Under the pieces are notes generated by a model. It was not told where the DNA came from and searched no databases. It saw only the letters and a list, made by a program, of their open reading frames with translations. From positions 1 to 37,948 of the forward strand of contig CAJTKA010000032.1 in assembly GCA_910576815.1 (NCBI GenBank): a stretch of 37,948 nucleotides of DNA, read 5' to 3'. Of the stretch, positions 7,014 to 15,062 are shown piece after piece. Origin of the DNA: an uncultured Lachnospiraceae bacterium (GTDB taxonomy: Bacteria > Bacillota > Clostridia > Lachnospirales > Lachnospiraceae). The translations under genes and the position numbers were made by a program. Position 1 is the stretch's first letter; every line of letters starts with the position of its first letter.

Positions 7014-9563
7014 TCACGAAGATTTCGGTTTCCCGTATCTGAGCCGGTTCATCACCCGGAACATTTTCCCCATGTCCACCGGTTTCGCCAGATGTTCGTC
7101 CATCCCGGCGTCCTTTGCCATGGCCACATCCTCGTCAAACGCGTTGGCTGACAGCGCAATGATGGGAACCGTCTTTGCGTCCGCCCGGTCCATGGCACGA
7201 ATCACGCGCGTCGCCTCGTATCCGCTCATCACCGGCATCATCAGATCCATGAGCACACAGTCAAATGTTTCGGGAGCAGACGCCGCGAACGCATTCACGG
7301 CTGCTTTTCCATCATTCGCCGTCACGACTTCCGCGCCTGCATCCTTCAGCATAAATTCAATGATTTCACAGTTGATCTCATTATCCTCCACCAGAAGGAC
7401 ACGCATCCCGGCAATGGTACCCTGCCCGTTCTGTTCTTCATCGACAGACTGCCCGCTTTGTACCCCGTCGATCTGCATGGGCAGGGTGATACGGAACACA
7501 CTTCCATTTCCGATCCGGCTCTCCACCTCAATATGCCCCTTCATCTGGTCTACCAGCTGCTTCACAATGGACATGCCGAGACCAACGCCATTATAGTGCG
7601 TTCTCGCGCTTTTATGCTCCTGTGTAAAAGGCTCAAAAATATGCTTTTGAAACTCCTTCCCAATACCGATCCCGGTATCTTCGACCACAAACTGATATTC
7701 TGCGGCGTCACCCCTGCCGGCAGCCTCCTTAGCCCGTACAAAAACGGAACCCTGCGGGCGGTTATATTTAATGGCATTATCTATAATGTTCATCAAAATC
7801 TGCTGCAGATACAGAGGATTACCAATCACCCTGTCATGCTGTATATCAACTTTCTCCAAAATCAGCTGTATCCCTCGATCCTCCGCTCTCTCGGACAGAA
7901 GCGCGATACTGTTTTCCAATACATCACGAAGCGCAAACGACTCCTCCGCTTCCGTCGGTCTTGCGCTGTCCATCTTGCTGATCTGAAGCACATCGTTGAC
8001 CAGAGAAAGCAGATGCTCCGTCGATACGCGTATTTTGTTCCGGCAATCCCGCTGCCGTTCCGGGTCATCCGAACTTTTCTCCAGAATAGACAGCATACCC
8101 AAAATCCCGTTGATGGGTGTGCGCAGATCATGAGACATATGGGAAAGAAATTCGCTCTTTGCCGAATTTGCCCGTCTGACCTTTTCCAGCAGTTCCATGA
8201 TCGCCTGCTCCTGTTTTCCCTTCGCTACCATCGTCTCCGTGATATCCTGATGATATCCGTTCAGACAGACGCCCGGTTTCTTGAATGTCTTGTCGGGCAC
8301 ACCGCCGCAGCGCACATAAATCTTTCCCAATTGCGGATGATTCCACGGGTAAATCACCTCAGAACGTCCGGTTTCCACGATCTCCCGCACGGATTCCTGT
8401 ACCATCTCCACATAGTCCGGCTCAATGTTTTGAAACCATTGCCGATAACACTCCTCCGGCTCGATCTCATCCGACACACCAAGCAGCACCCGCATGATGC
8501 GGTTGGTATACATCCTTGGCTCGCATCCTTCTTCCAACTCGATCGTCCAAATGCCGGTCCTTGCTCCCTCCAGAATATCTTCCAAATTCTGTCTGGCTTC
8601 CAGTTTGTACTTCTCCTCCTGCTCCACGACCGCATTCACATCCCGCAAAGCAAAAATCGCGCAGTTTTCTTCCTCCGTTTTCTCCGTGGCCGAAAAATGA
8701 ATCTCCATATGTTTCAGTCCATAAACGTTGTCATTGACCTGATAGCGCACATAGAACTTCTTCTTTGTCCGAAGCTGCGTAAGCACATACTCCTTTTTTG
8801 TCACAGCGGTAAGTTTTTTCTGATCTCTGGGCGCGACACACCGGGAAATATATTGCCCCACAGCCGCCTGATAGCCGTCCTCAAAGCCGACACCCCAATC
8901 CATATCCATCTTTTGGCTGTTCCTGTATACCTCACATTCCCCCGTATCAAAATTCACCTGATAAATGCCCAGATAATCCACGCTGAGCGCCTGGAGGACA
9001 TTGTAACTGCGCTTTTGAAGTTCTCTGACCAAGTTGCGCTGTTTCAGGCATGACACAATAAAGTATGCTGCAGTCTGGAGCATATTCGACGCGTATTCCA
9101 GCGACTTCACCGGAGGATTGTCCACCCCGTAAAAGCCGATGATCTTTTCCCCGTTGTAAAGGGGAACCACCACAAGAGAACGGATGCTCTGCCGCTTCAG
9201 ATTCTCATACTGCAAAGGCTCCGTCTCCCGTATATCTTCCAAATTTTCTATTACAATATGTTTTCCTATACTGAAGTTCCGATACCAGCTGGCGCACACC
9301 TCCGGAGGCACATTCTGAAGGTTCTCCTTTTCCGGCTCCACCCCGTCCGCCACCCACTCATAAGTGTTGTCGTCACAGCCGGACGCATTCTGTTCAAATA
9401 TGTAAGTGCGTTCCCCGTCAAGCGCCATCCCCAGATGTTTTAACAACACATCCAGAGACTGGTCGGGAGTCTCCGCCATCAGTGCGACACGAAGTCCCTC
9501 GTTGATGACAGTTTCCAGATTCTGAACACTCTGCATTTCATTCTGCTGCCCTAAACCGTTCAT
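7014..9563 (-). CDS. Hybrid sensor histidine kinase with C-terminal receiver domain
   Basis: An 849-residue cytoplasmic sensor with no membrane segment. Domains in order: a GAF domain (about residues 15-165, with VVVPLYNGEKIIGFYGVDNP), two PAS-like domains (about 180-315 and 325-445), a HisKA dimerisation helix with phospho-acceptor His478 in SHMSHDLRTPINGILG, a HATPase domain with N-box (NIIDNAIKYNRP), G1 (DTGIGIG) and G2 (GVGLGMSIVKQL), and a receiver domain with phospho-acceptor Asp773 in CVLMDLMMPVMSGYEA and Lys in LAKPVD. No response regulator or HPt gene is adjacent, so the output partner is unknown. I chose the ATG at 9563 because GGAGGA lies five bases upstream; an in-frame ATG at 9584 lacks this. 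A good promoter lies at 9613-9641. Confidence 0.93.
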   Translation of the reverse strand: MNGLGQQNEMQSVQNLETVINEGLRVALMAETPDQSLDVLLKHLGMALDGERTYIFEQNASGCDDNTYEWVADGVEPEKENLQNVPPEVCASWYRNFSIGKHIVIENLEDIRETEPLQYENLKRQSIRSLVVVPLYNGEKIIGFYGVDNPPVKSLEYASNMLQTAAYFIVSCLKQRNLVRELQKRSYNVLQALSVDYLGIYQVNFDTGECEVYRNSQKMDMDWGVGFEDGYQAAVGQYISRCVAPRDQKKLTAVTKKEYVLTQLRTKKKFYVRYQVNDNVYGLKHMEIHFSATEKTEEENCAIFALRDVNAVVEQEEKYKLEARQNLEDILEGARTGIWTIELEEGCEPRMYTNRIMRVLLGVSDEIEPEECYRQWFQNIEPDYVEMVQESVREIVETGRSEVIYPWNHPQLGKIYVRCGGVPDKTFKKPGVCLNGYHQDITETMVAKGKQEQAIMELLEKVRRANSAKSEFLSHMSHDLRTPINGILGMLSILEKSSDDPERQRDCRNKIRVSTEHLLSLVNDVLQISKMDSARPTEAEESFALRDVLENSIALLSERAEDRGIQLILEKVDIQHDRVIGNPLYLQQILMNIIDNAIKYNRPQGSVFVRAKEAAGRGDAAEYQFVVEDTGIGIGKEFQKHIFEPFTQEHKSARTHYNGVGLGMSIVKQLVDQMKGHIEVESRIGNGSVFRITLPMQIDGVQSGQSVDEEQNGQGTIAGMRVLLVEDNEINCEIIEFMLKDAGAEVVTANDGKAAVNAFAASAPETFDCVLMDLMMPVMSGYEATRVIRAMDRADAKTVPIIALSANAFDEDVAMAKDAGMDEHLAKPVDMGKMFRVMNRLRYGKPKSS

Positions 9564-9612
9564 TACAGTCCTCCAGTATTTCATGAAATGGCTTCATTGC
9601 TTTAATATTTCT

Positions 9613-9641
9613 ATTATATCCGCAAATAAGCAGATTCTCAA
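9613..9641 (-). promoter_or_regulatory. Sigma-A type promoter of the hybrid sensor kinase
   Basis: TTGAGA (9641-9636), a 17-base spacer and a perfect TATAAT (9618-9613) on the minus strand, about 50 bases ahead of the ATG at 9563. This makes the kinase transcriptionally separate from the GNAT/AraC genes upstream. Confidence 0.75.
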
Positions 9642-9688
9642 CCCAAAACCGTCCGCCGTTTCTATCTGTCGCATCATCATAACATATA

Positions 9689-10210
9689 TCAACGGCATAC
9701 CATATAACGAAAATGCGGCATATCCACGCCTCTGTAGTGTTTCGTCCAAGTGTCTGCAACCGTCATGCCGTTTCTTTCCGCTACCGTTTGGGACGCCTTA
9801 TTGGTGTCCCGGATGATGGAGCAGACATCTTTTGCTTTCAATACGTCAAAGGCATACTGCTTACAGGCCTTTGCCGCTTCGATCGCATAGCCCTTATGCC
9901 AATGTGACCGTTCAAGCAGATAGCCGATCTCCAACACTTCCTCCTCTTTCCATGGCTGCATCGTAAGTCCGCACTGACCGATCATCTCCTCAGTCTCCTT
10001 CAAAATGACCGCCCACAATCCAAAGCCCCATTTCTGATAACGGTCAAGCTGCCTGTCCAGCCATTCCTGCGCTTCCGAATCGGTGAATGCCCCCTCATAC
10101 GCATACATGGTCTCCTCATCCTGTAGTATGTTACGCAGAGAGGGAAAATCGTCCTGCGTCATTTCCCGCAGATATAATCGCTCTGTTTCCAGTATCCTAT
10201 TGTTTTTCAT
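9689..10210 (-). CDS. GNAT acetyltransferase of the RimJ/RimL type
   Basis: A 173-residue GNAT protein. The opening ILETERLYLREMTQDDFPSL is typical of the RimJ/RimL-like subgroup (Acetyltransf_3), which includes ribosomal-protein N-terminal acetyltransferases and many small-molecule enzymes. Later motifs are GLWAVILKETEEMIGQCGL, LEIGYLLERSHWHKGYAIEA (acetyl-CoA loop region) and IIRDTNKASQTVAERNGM. The ATG at 10210 has GGGAG about eight bases upstream and begins next to the conserved block; in-frame ATGs at 10231 and 10246 would add a non-conserved extension. It lies 75 bases downstream of the AraC gene and may be co-transcribed. The substrate is unknown. Confidence 0.85.
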   Translation of the reverse strand: MKNNRILETERLYLREMTQDDFPSLRNILQDEETMYAYEGAFTDSEAQEWLDRQLDRYQKWGFGLWAVILKETEEMIGQCGLTMQPWKEEEVLEIGYLLERSHWHKGYAIEAAKACKQYAFDVLKAKDVCSIIRDTNKASQTVAERNGMTVADTWTKHYRGVDMPHFRYMVCR

Positions 10211-10285
10211 TATAGTCCCACTCCCCTCCATGATTCGGTTCTCCAAAATCTAAAAGCACTGCACGAAATACCCTTTCCAGGCCAT

Positions 10286-11185
10286 TCACACCATCGTTGT
10301 CCTTCTGTACTCGCCGGGCGTCATCTGAAACACTTCCTTGAATTTTCGGCAAAAGTACCCGATATTTTCAAACCCGGTATCTCTGGCAATTGTGGAGACA
10401 CTGCTCCTCGTCGTGACAAGCAGTTTTGCCGCCCGTTTCAATCTGTAGTTTATCAGATAATCAACGGGCGATGTGTGAATATTTTTATGGAAGACATTTA
10501 ATACGCTGCTTTTACTGAGGGAAACCGTCTCCGCAATGTCGTCGAGTGTGATCTGACAGGGATAGTTTTTGTGTATATATTGCAGCATGATCTGGAGCTG
10601 CGCCTGTGTCTTTTCCGCTGCCCGCGGTGAAAAAGTCTCCCTCCTGACATCTGTATGCTCATACAGCATACGCCACAGTTTCAAAAGCAGTTCCGTCGTT
10701 TTGATCTCGCATCCGTTTTCTTCTTCCTGTACGGCAAACACCGACGCCAGTGTATCTAAGAACTCCTTGTGCCCTAAATCATCGGCAGAAAATATCACGC
10801 ACTCTGCCGCGTCAAGAACCGGCTGTATGTAATTCTGATAGATCAGGCTGCCTTCCGGTGCAAGCAGAACAGGAGAAAACACAATGTTAGGAATAATGAC
10901 ACTGTCTGCCGCTTCAAATCTGTGAATCACTTGGGAATTGATAAAAAAACCCGTTCCGGCATTCAGCTGATATCTCTCACTGCCGACCAGAAGTTCCATG
11001 GTGCCTTTTTCAATCAGCACAAACTCTACCTCCGGGTGCCAGTGCCAGTCGATACAATGAAAATCAAATTCCCAGATATCTTCCAGATAATAGCGAAACG
11101 GATACGCCTCGCTCCCATGGGGAATCGTTTCCCGCAAGGATTCATCCGTGACAATCTTACTGTAGTTCTCATGCGTGTACTTCAT
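10286..11185 (-). CDS. AraC family transcriptional regulator with cupin sensor domain
   Basis: A 299-residue regulator. The N-terminal half is an AraC-type cupin (FHCIDWHWHPEVEFVLIEKG, then NAGTGFFINSQVIHRFEA) that binds a small ligand, often a sugar. The C-terminal 100 residues contain two helix-turn-helix motifs: ITLDDIAETVSLSKSSVLNVF and SVSTIARDTGFENIGYFCRKFKEVFQMTPGEYR, the second matching the AraC signature. The ATG at 11185 has GGAG six bases upstream; the codon 12 bases earlier is a GTG inside that site. It is divergent from the MFS transporter at 11325 across a 139-base AT-rich region with three GATAT repeats, so it most likely controls that transporter and itself. Confidence 0.92.
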   Translation of the reverse strand: MKYTHENYSKIVTDESLRETIPHGSEAYPFRYYLEDIWEFDFHCIDWHWHPEVEFVLIEKGTMELLVGSERYQLNAGTGFFINSQVIHRFEAADSVIIPNIVFSPVLLAPEGSLIYQNYIQPVLDAAECVIFSADDLGHKEFLDTLASVFAVQEEENGCEIKTTELLLKLWRMLYEHTDVRRETFSPRAAEKTQAQLQIMLQYIHKNYPCQITLDDIAETVSLSKSSVLNVFHKNIHTSPVDYLINYRLKRAAKLLVTTRSSVSTIARDTGFENIGYFCRKFKEVFQMTPGEYRRTTMV

Positions 11186-11202
11186 GTTTGGCTCCACTTT
11201 GT

Positions 11203-11263
11203 GATATTGTGTAATAATATTGGGATATATTGCATTGATATTAGCATTTGACTACTATATAAT
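11203..11263 (+). promoter_or_regulatory. Divergent control region with MFS promoter and GATAT repeats
   Basis: On the plus strand TTGATA (11235-11240), a 17-base spacer and TATAAT (11258-11263) make a good promoter for the MFS gene. Three copies of GATAT(T/A) occur at 11203-11208, 11224-11228 and 11237-11242, the last overlapping the -35 box. They are candidates for AraC half-sites; spacing is 21 and 13 bases, so this is tentative. I see no equally clear promoter for the AraC gene. Confidence 0.55.
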
Positions 11264-11324
11264 ACAATTCATCACAGAAGTCAATCCCTTCTGTATGCAA
11301 CCGATGAAAGGAGTATCTGCTACC

Positions 11325-12509
11325 ATGTCAAAAAATTATAAGAAAACACTGCTTGCCTGCTATCTTGGCTTTATCACACAAGCTATCTGCGCAAACTTTG
11401 CGCCTCTGCTTTTCCTGACATTTCATAACAATTACGAGATTCCGTTGGGGCAGATCGCGCTGATCTCCACCCTGTTTTTTCTGACGCAGCTGATTGTGGA
11501 CGTTCTCTGCTCTTACTTTGCTGACAAGATTGGCTACCGCAGATGCGCCATTGCCTCGGAACTGTGTGCGGCGGCAGGACTTGTAGGTCTCGCCTTTCTG
11601 CCCGACCTGTGTCCGAACCCGCTGACCGGCATTATCGTAAGCGTCATCATCTATGCGATTGGCAGCGGTCTGATCGAGGTACTGGGAAGTCCTATCGTAG
11701 AAGCCTGCCCCTTTGACCACAAAGAAGCAGTTATGAGCCTTCTGCACTCCTTTTACTGTTGGGGGTCTGTGGGCGTGATCCTTTTATCCACCGTATTTTT
11801 CGCTGTTTTTGGCATTGACAGCTGGAAGTGGCTTGCCTGCGCATGGGCTGTGCTTCCACTTTATAATATCTACAATTTCGCTACCTGCCCGATCGAGCAT
11901 ACGACCGAAGACGGAAAAGGCATGAGCACGGGGCGCCTGCTGCGCGTTCCCTTATTCTGGATCGCCATTATTCTAATGGTATGCGCCGGAGCTTCCGAAC
12001 TTTCGATGGCACAGTGGGCCTCCGCCTACACCGAATCGGCTCTGGGATTTTCAAAAGCGATGGGAGATCTGACAGGACCGTGTATATTTGCGATCACCAT
12101 GGGAATCAGCCGTGTCATTTTTGGAAAATACGGCGAAAAACTGGATCTGATGCGGTTTATGATGGGGTCGGGCGTGCTGTGCCTGAGCTGTTACATCGCC
12201 GCCTCCATTTCCAACAACCCGATCATTGGACTGATTGGCTGCGTCCTCTGCGGCTTTTCGGTGGGCATCATGTGGCCCGGCACGATCAGTATCTGTTCCG
12301 GTCGGCTTCCCGAGGGCGGTACCGCCATGTTTGCCCTGCTCGCCATGGCCGGGGATCTTGGCGGCGCATTTGGTCCGAGTCTGGTCGGCAATATCACACA
12401 AAATGCGGGGAATGATTTGCGAAAAGGGATGCTGGTGGGCTGTGTTTTCCCGCTGGTACTGATTCTGTCTTTGCTGCTGTTGAAGGGTATGAAAAAAATG
12501 AAAGATTAG
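11325..12509 (+). CDS. Major facilitator superfamily transporter
   Basis: A 394-residue inner-membrane permease with about 12 hydrophobic helices. Between helices 2 and 3 is the MFS motif A variant ADKIGYRR; the N-terminal half ends before a cytoplasmic linker at about residues 190-200 (PIEHTTEDGKG). The C-terminal half has the repeat of the fold with RVIFGKYGEKLD and GFSVGIMWPGTISICS, a pattern seen in fucose/sugar-type and related permeases. AAGGAG is 11 bases before the ATG at 11325, a long but workable distance; upstream in-frame ATGs (11294, 11303) would add only a few residues. Its divergent AraC regulator suggests a sugar or sugar-derived substrate. It overlaps the convergent kinase-like gene by four bases. 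Confidence 0.88.
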   Translation: MSKNYKKTLLACYLGFITQAICANFAPLLFLTFHNNYEIPLGQIALISTLFFLTQLIVDVLCSYFADKIGYRRCAIASELCAAAGLVGLAFLPDLCPNPLTGIIVSVIIYAIGSGLIEVLGSPIVEACPFDHKEAVMSLLHSFYCWGSVGVILLSTVFFAVFGIDSWKWLACAWAVLPLYNIYNFATCPIEHTTEDGKGMSTGRLLRVPLFWIAIILMVCAGASELSMAQWASAYTESALGFSKAMGDLTGPCIFAITMGISRVIFGKYGEKLDLMRFMMGSGVLCLSCYIAASISNNPIIGLIGCVLCGFSVGIMWPGTISICSGRLPEGGTAMFALLAMAGDLGGAFGPSLVGNITQNAGNDLRKGMLVGCVFPLVLILSLLLLKGMKKMKD

Positions 12510-13042
12510 TGTTCCTTCACATACTGTAAAAATTCAGGCGTCTTCGACCAGTATTTGATGCCCCAATTTTCAAAATTCCACTCGTCCATATAATTGTTGC
12601 ATTCATAATCTATATAGAAAAGCTCTCCATTTTGTGCCACAAAATTCGTGGGAAAGTAGTCGATATTCAGATGTGCGTCATACAACAGGGCGCACATCTG
12701 CCGCACATGCTCTACATAAGCAGGTGACATCCTATCCTCCAACACCAACTGATAAACCGTATCTCCCGCAATGTATTCCTTGAGAATCCGCTCCTTATCC
12801 CTGTCCACGTCGATCAGCTTCGGCATACGGATACCGATCTTTTTCAAGCGCTCATAGTCGTGAAGTTCCGCCTCGATCTTATTTCCAAACTGATAATAGT
12901 CGCACGGTTCATGGTGAATCTGTTTCAACACATATTCTCTGCTTCCATCATCTGCCAGATAGGAATAACCGCCCTTGCCTTTTCCCAGAAGCTTCCTGAT
13001 GTTATATTCTGTCCCGTTTAAGAGCATTGTCTGAATGTTCAT
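12506..13042 (-). CDS. Small protein-kinase-fold protein
   Basis: A 178-residue protein that reads as a minimal kinase fold. GKGKGGYSYLADDG (residues about 20-33) is a glycine-rich loop, YVLKQI carries the likely ATP-binding Lys, ILKEYIAGDTVY looks like the hinge, HLNIDYFPTNFV has the D-x-x-x-x-N pattern of the catalytic loop, and LFYIDYECNN takes the place of the metal-binding DFG segment. It lacks most of the usual C-lobe after that, ending with a conserved-looking WNFENWGIKYWSKT. This resembles small RIO/ABC1-like kinases of Firmicutes rather than Hanks-type signalling kinases. The substrate is unknown. It starts seven bases after the end of the CPBP protease gene, so the two form an operon. 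Confidence 0.65.
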   Translation of the reverse strand: MNIQTMLLNGTEYNIRKLLGKGKGGYSYLADDGSREYVLKQIHHEPCDYYQFGNKIEAELHDYERLKKIGIRMPKLIDVDRDKERILKEYIAGDTVYQLVLEDRMSPAYVEHVRQMCALLYDAHLNIDYFPTNFVAQNGELFYIDYECNNYMDEWNFENWGIKYWSKTPEFLQYVKEH

Positions 13043-13048
13043 AAAATT

Positions 13049-13969
13049 CTATTCCTTTCCCAGCCGCCGCTCCACCAGCACGCACCCTGCCGAAACCGCC
13101 AGCAGAACAGCACAGCTCCCCGGTGTAAACAAATACTCCTGCACGCCTTCCATCCGTGCCGTAGTATAAACTGCCAAATTTGCCGCGGCATGAAACAGGA
13201 TCGGAATACAAAAGCTCCCGCTCCGTTCATATAAATATGCCATCAGCATTCCCAAGCACGCGCCATACACGGCCTGTACCAAATTGCCGTGAAAAGCGCC
13301 AAAGAAAATCCCCGATACTACAATGCCGATCAAAGGTCCATAAAAGCGGCGCAGGCGGTTGTAAATCACACCACGGAAAACCACCTCCTCCGCCAACGGA
13401 GAAATGATTCCATAGAGGACCAGCCCCAAAACAAAAGCAACGCCGTACTGTTTGTCCGCCACTTCCTGATACGTCTGAGAACTGTCCACAAAGCCCGTCA
13501 TTGTCAGCAGGGCATTCAATCCCAGAGATACGCAGCAGGCAAGAACCACTGTAAATGCCGCCATGCTTCCCACACGCCGCGGCTTTTTACTGACCACATC
13601 GGTCAATTCATCTGTCACGCTAACCTCGCCATCTGTTCGTCCTGCTGTCCCAGCCGCCGTCGCAATTTCTCCTGCCGCATCCGTCGTTTCCTGCCTTCTT
13701 CGCAGTTCCTCCCGCAGCATCGGCACAAGGGGCAGGATACCGATCAGCATACACAGCCCTCCCAACAGGCCCGAGACGTTGACAGCATGGTCCGTCACAA
13801 ACTGCCCGGACGCTCCGCCCCTTTGTATCACGTTCTGACATACAAAAGCCAGAATCAGATAGGTCGCATTGTATGTCAGATAATACAGCAGATACGGAAA
13901 CAGCACCTCCCATGTCTTCCGAAAGGAAGATCGACTATTGGTATCACCTTGTTCCTGTTTTTTTATCAT
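13049..13969 (-). CDS. CPBP family intramembrane metalloprotease
   Basis: A 306-residue polytopic membrane protein of the CPBP (CAAX prenyl protease 2 / bacteriocin-processing) family. The catalytic motifs are in the C-terminal half: AEEVVFRGVIYNRLRR (motif 1, EExxxR), FFGAFHGNLVQAVYG (motif 2, His) and HAAANLAVY (motif 3, His and Asn). The N-terminal half has several helices and a hydrophilic cytoplasmic loop (about residues 90-140) rich in Glu, Thr and Ala. Family members cut substrates inside the membrane; some give immunity to peptides, but nothing here points to a bacteriocin. The ATG at 13969 has GGGAGGA five bases upstream; the longer frame from 14008 lacks this. It is followed by the kinase-fold gene. 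Confidence 0.9.
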   Translation of the reverse strand: MIKKQEQGDTNSRSSFRKTWEVLFPYLLYYLTYNATYLILAFVCQNVIQRGGASGQFVTDHAVNVSGLLGGLCMLIGILPLVPMLREELRRRQETTDAAGEIATAAGTAGRTDGEVSVTDELTDVVSKKPRRVGSMAAFTVVLACCVSLGLNALLTMTGFVDSSQTYQEVADKQYGVAFVLGLVLYGIISPLAEEVVFRGVIYNRLRRFYGPLIGIVVSGIFFGAFHGNLVQAVYGACLGMLMAYLYERSGSFCIPILFHAAANLAVYTTARMEGVQEYLFTPGSCAVLLAVSAGCVLVERRLGKE

Positions 13970-14017
13970 TTGATTCCTCCCACATCCACACATATCCCGA
14001 TCTTCCACAAAATTCCC

Positions 14018-14046
14018 TTGACTTTTTCCCCATGACCCCCTATAGT
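14018..14046 (+). promoter_or_regulatory. Sigma-A type promoter of the thiT transcription unit
   Basis: TTGACT (14018-14023), exactly 17 bases, then TATAGT (14041-14046). The TPP aptamer starts about 45 bases after the predicted start point. Between them is a small palindrome, GCGGATATATCCGC (14054-14067). Confidence 0.7.
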
Positions 14047-14094
14047 GAAGGAAGCGGATATATCCGCCGCGGCATCTGCCGCATAACTGAATAA

Positions 14095-14195
14095 CTTGCT
14101 AGGGGAGCTTTTGCTGAGATTGAGCCTGCGTACATGGTGCACGGGACTCTAACCCTCATTACCTGATGCGGTTAGCACCGCCGTAGGGAAGCACA
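14095..14195 (+). promoter_or_regulatory. TPP riboswitch (THI element)
   Basis: The conserved thi-box aptamer is plain: AGGGGAGC and GCTGAGATTGAGCC on the 5' side, then CTCATTACCTGATGCGGTTAG and CACCGCCGTAGGGAAGCA on the 3' side. The outer stem pairs TGCT (14097-14100) with AGCA (14190-14193). The pyrimidine-sensing CTGAGA and pyrophosphate-sensing ACCTGAT/GTAGGGAAG loops are both intact. Binding of thiamine pyrophosphate is expected to switch off the downstream gene, thiT, through the hairpin at 14242-14278. Confidence 0.96.
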
Positions 14196-14241
14196 CGTAA
14201 TTACTGTCTGCCGCACAGCGGTATACCGTACTTACCGTTCC

Positions 14242-14278
14242 CCTCCTTGTTTATTCGAAAGACAAAGGAGGATTTTTT
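14242..14278 (+). terminator. Expression-platform hairpin: terminator overlapping the thiT ribosome-binding site
   Basis: CCTCCTTGT (14242-14250) pairs with ACAAAGGAGG (14262-14271), with one bulged A. The next bases are A and a run of six T (14273-14278), then the thiT ATG. The 3' arm is the AAAGGAGG Shine-Dalgarno sequence itself. The hairpin could therefore stop transcription, hide the ribosome-binding site, or both, in the TPP-bound state. I did not find a perfect antiterminator by eye. Confidence 0.7.
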
Positions 14279-14986
14279 ATGTTCTACAATGTTGTTGTCA
14301 ACGACTGGGAAGAAACGACTTACGTCCCCACCACTCTGGGCAATGTGCTGTTACTTGTCATTCTGGCCGTTCTGCTTGCCTGCGCCGTCATTTTCGCCAG
14401 GCGCTATGCTGCCCGCCAAAATCCGCCATCGGAAGAAGGCGTCAAAAAGGGCGGAAAACTGACAGCCAAACAGCTCGCTTTCTGTGCCATGTCCATCGCT
14501 CTTGGCACCGTACTCTCGGAAATCAAAATCATCGACTTCCCATGGGGCGGTTCTGCAACGCTGCTGTCCATGTTCGTCATCTGTCTGCCGGGCTATCTTT
14601 TCGGACTGGGCGCAGGGCTGATGACCAGCATTGCCTACGGCGTCCTGCAGCTTTTATTTAACCCGTACGTACTCTTTCCCATGCAGCTTGTAATGGACTA
14701 CATTCTTGCCTTCGGTGCATTGGGCCTCTCGGGGTTGTTTGCGGGCGCAAAGAGAGGACTGCTCAAAGGCTATCTGATCGGCATTTTCGGACGCTATGTA
14801 TTTACGGTGTTGTCCGGCTGGATCTTCTTTGCCGAATACGCTTGGGAAGGCTGGCACCCGCTGCCCTATTCTCTTGTCTATAATGGTATTTACATCTTTG
14901 CGGAAGGCGCTCTCACCTGCACGGTGATCCTCGTGCCCGCCGTCAGCAGCGGTCTTGCCGCCGTCAAAAAGATGGCCTTGTCGTAA
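14279..14986 (+). CDS. thiT: Thiamine transporter ThiT (ECF transporter S component)
   Basis: The substrate-binding membrane subunit of an energy-coupling-factor transporter for thiamine. The core from about residue 60 matches ThiT: LTAKQLAFCAMSIALGTVLS, EIKIIDFPWGGSATLLSMF, PGYLFGLGAGLMTSIAYGVL, NPYVLFPMQLVMDYILAFG, and the closing GWIFFAEYAWEGWHPLPYSL. It shares the EcfA/EcfA'/EcfT energising module encoded elsewhere. At 235 residues it is longer than the usual 180-200 because of an N-terminal extension with one extra helix (about residues 19-42) and a polar linker rich in Lys. The ATG at 14279 has AAAGGAGG at seven bases. Control by the TPP riboswitch upstream independently supports the function. 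Confidence 0.95.
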   Translation: MFYNVVVNDWEETTYVPTTLGNVLLLVILAVLLACAVIFARRYAARQNPPSEEGVKKGGKLTAKQLAFCAMSIALGTVLSEIKIIDFPWGGSATLLSMFVICLPGYLFGLGAGLMTSIAYGVLQLLFNPYVLFPMQLVMDYILAFGALGLSGLFAGAKRGLLKGYLIGIFGRYVFTVLSGWIFFAEYAWEGWHPLPYSLVYNGIYIFAEGALTCTVILVPAVSSGLAAVKKMALS

Positions 14987-15009
14987 CGTAAAATACCGAA
15001 TATTTTAAA

Positions 15010-15037
15010 AATGGCGGTTTCGCAAGAAACCGTCATT
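15010..15037. terminator. Bidirectional terminator between thiT and the nucleotidyltransferase gene
   Basis: AATGGCGGTTTC and GAAACCGTCATT form a 12-bp stem (one G-T pair) around a GCAA loop. On the minus strand it is followed by TTTTTAAAATATT, a good tail for ending the glycan cassette transcript; on the plus strand the tail (ATGTTATTG) is poorer but the hairpin lies 24 bases after the thiT stop. Confidence 0.75.
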
Positions 15038-15062
15038 ATGTTATTGCGTGTCTATACAGGCT

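Noticed and set aside
7458..9053. A 531-codon open frame on the plus strand
   Set aside because: It lies wholly antisense to the hybrid sensor kinase. Its translation is rich in His, Leu and Arg with no domain, and it has no Shine-Dalgarno sequence. Long antisense frames arise here because the coding strand avoids certain codons.
13049..13969. CPBP protease as part of a bacteriocin immunity or processing operon
   Set aside because: No precursor peptide, radical SAM, or dedicated ABC exporter gene is nearby; its only operon partner is a small kinase-fold protein.
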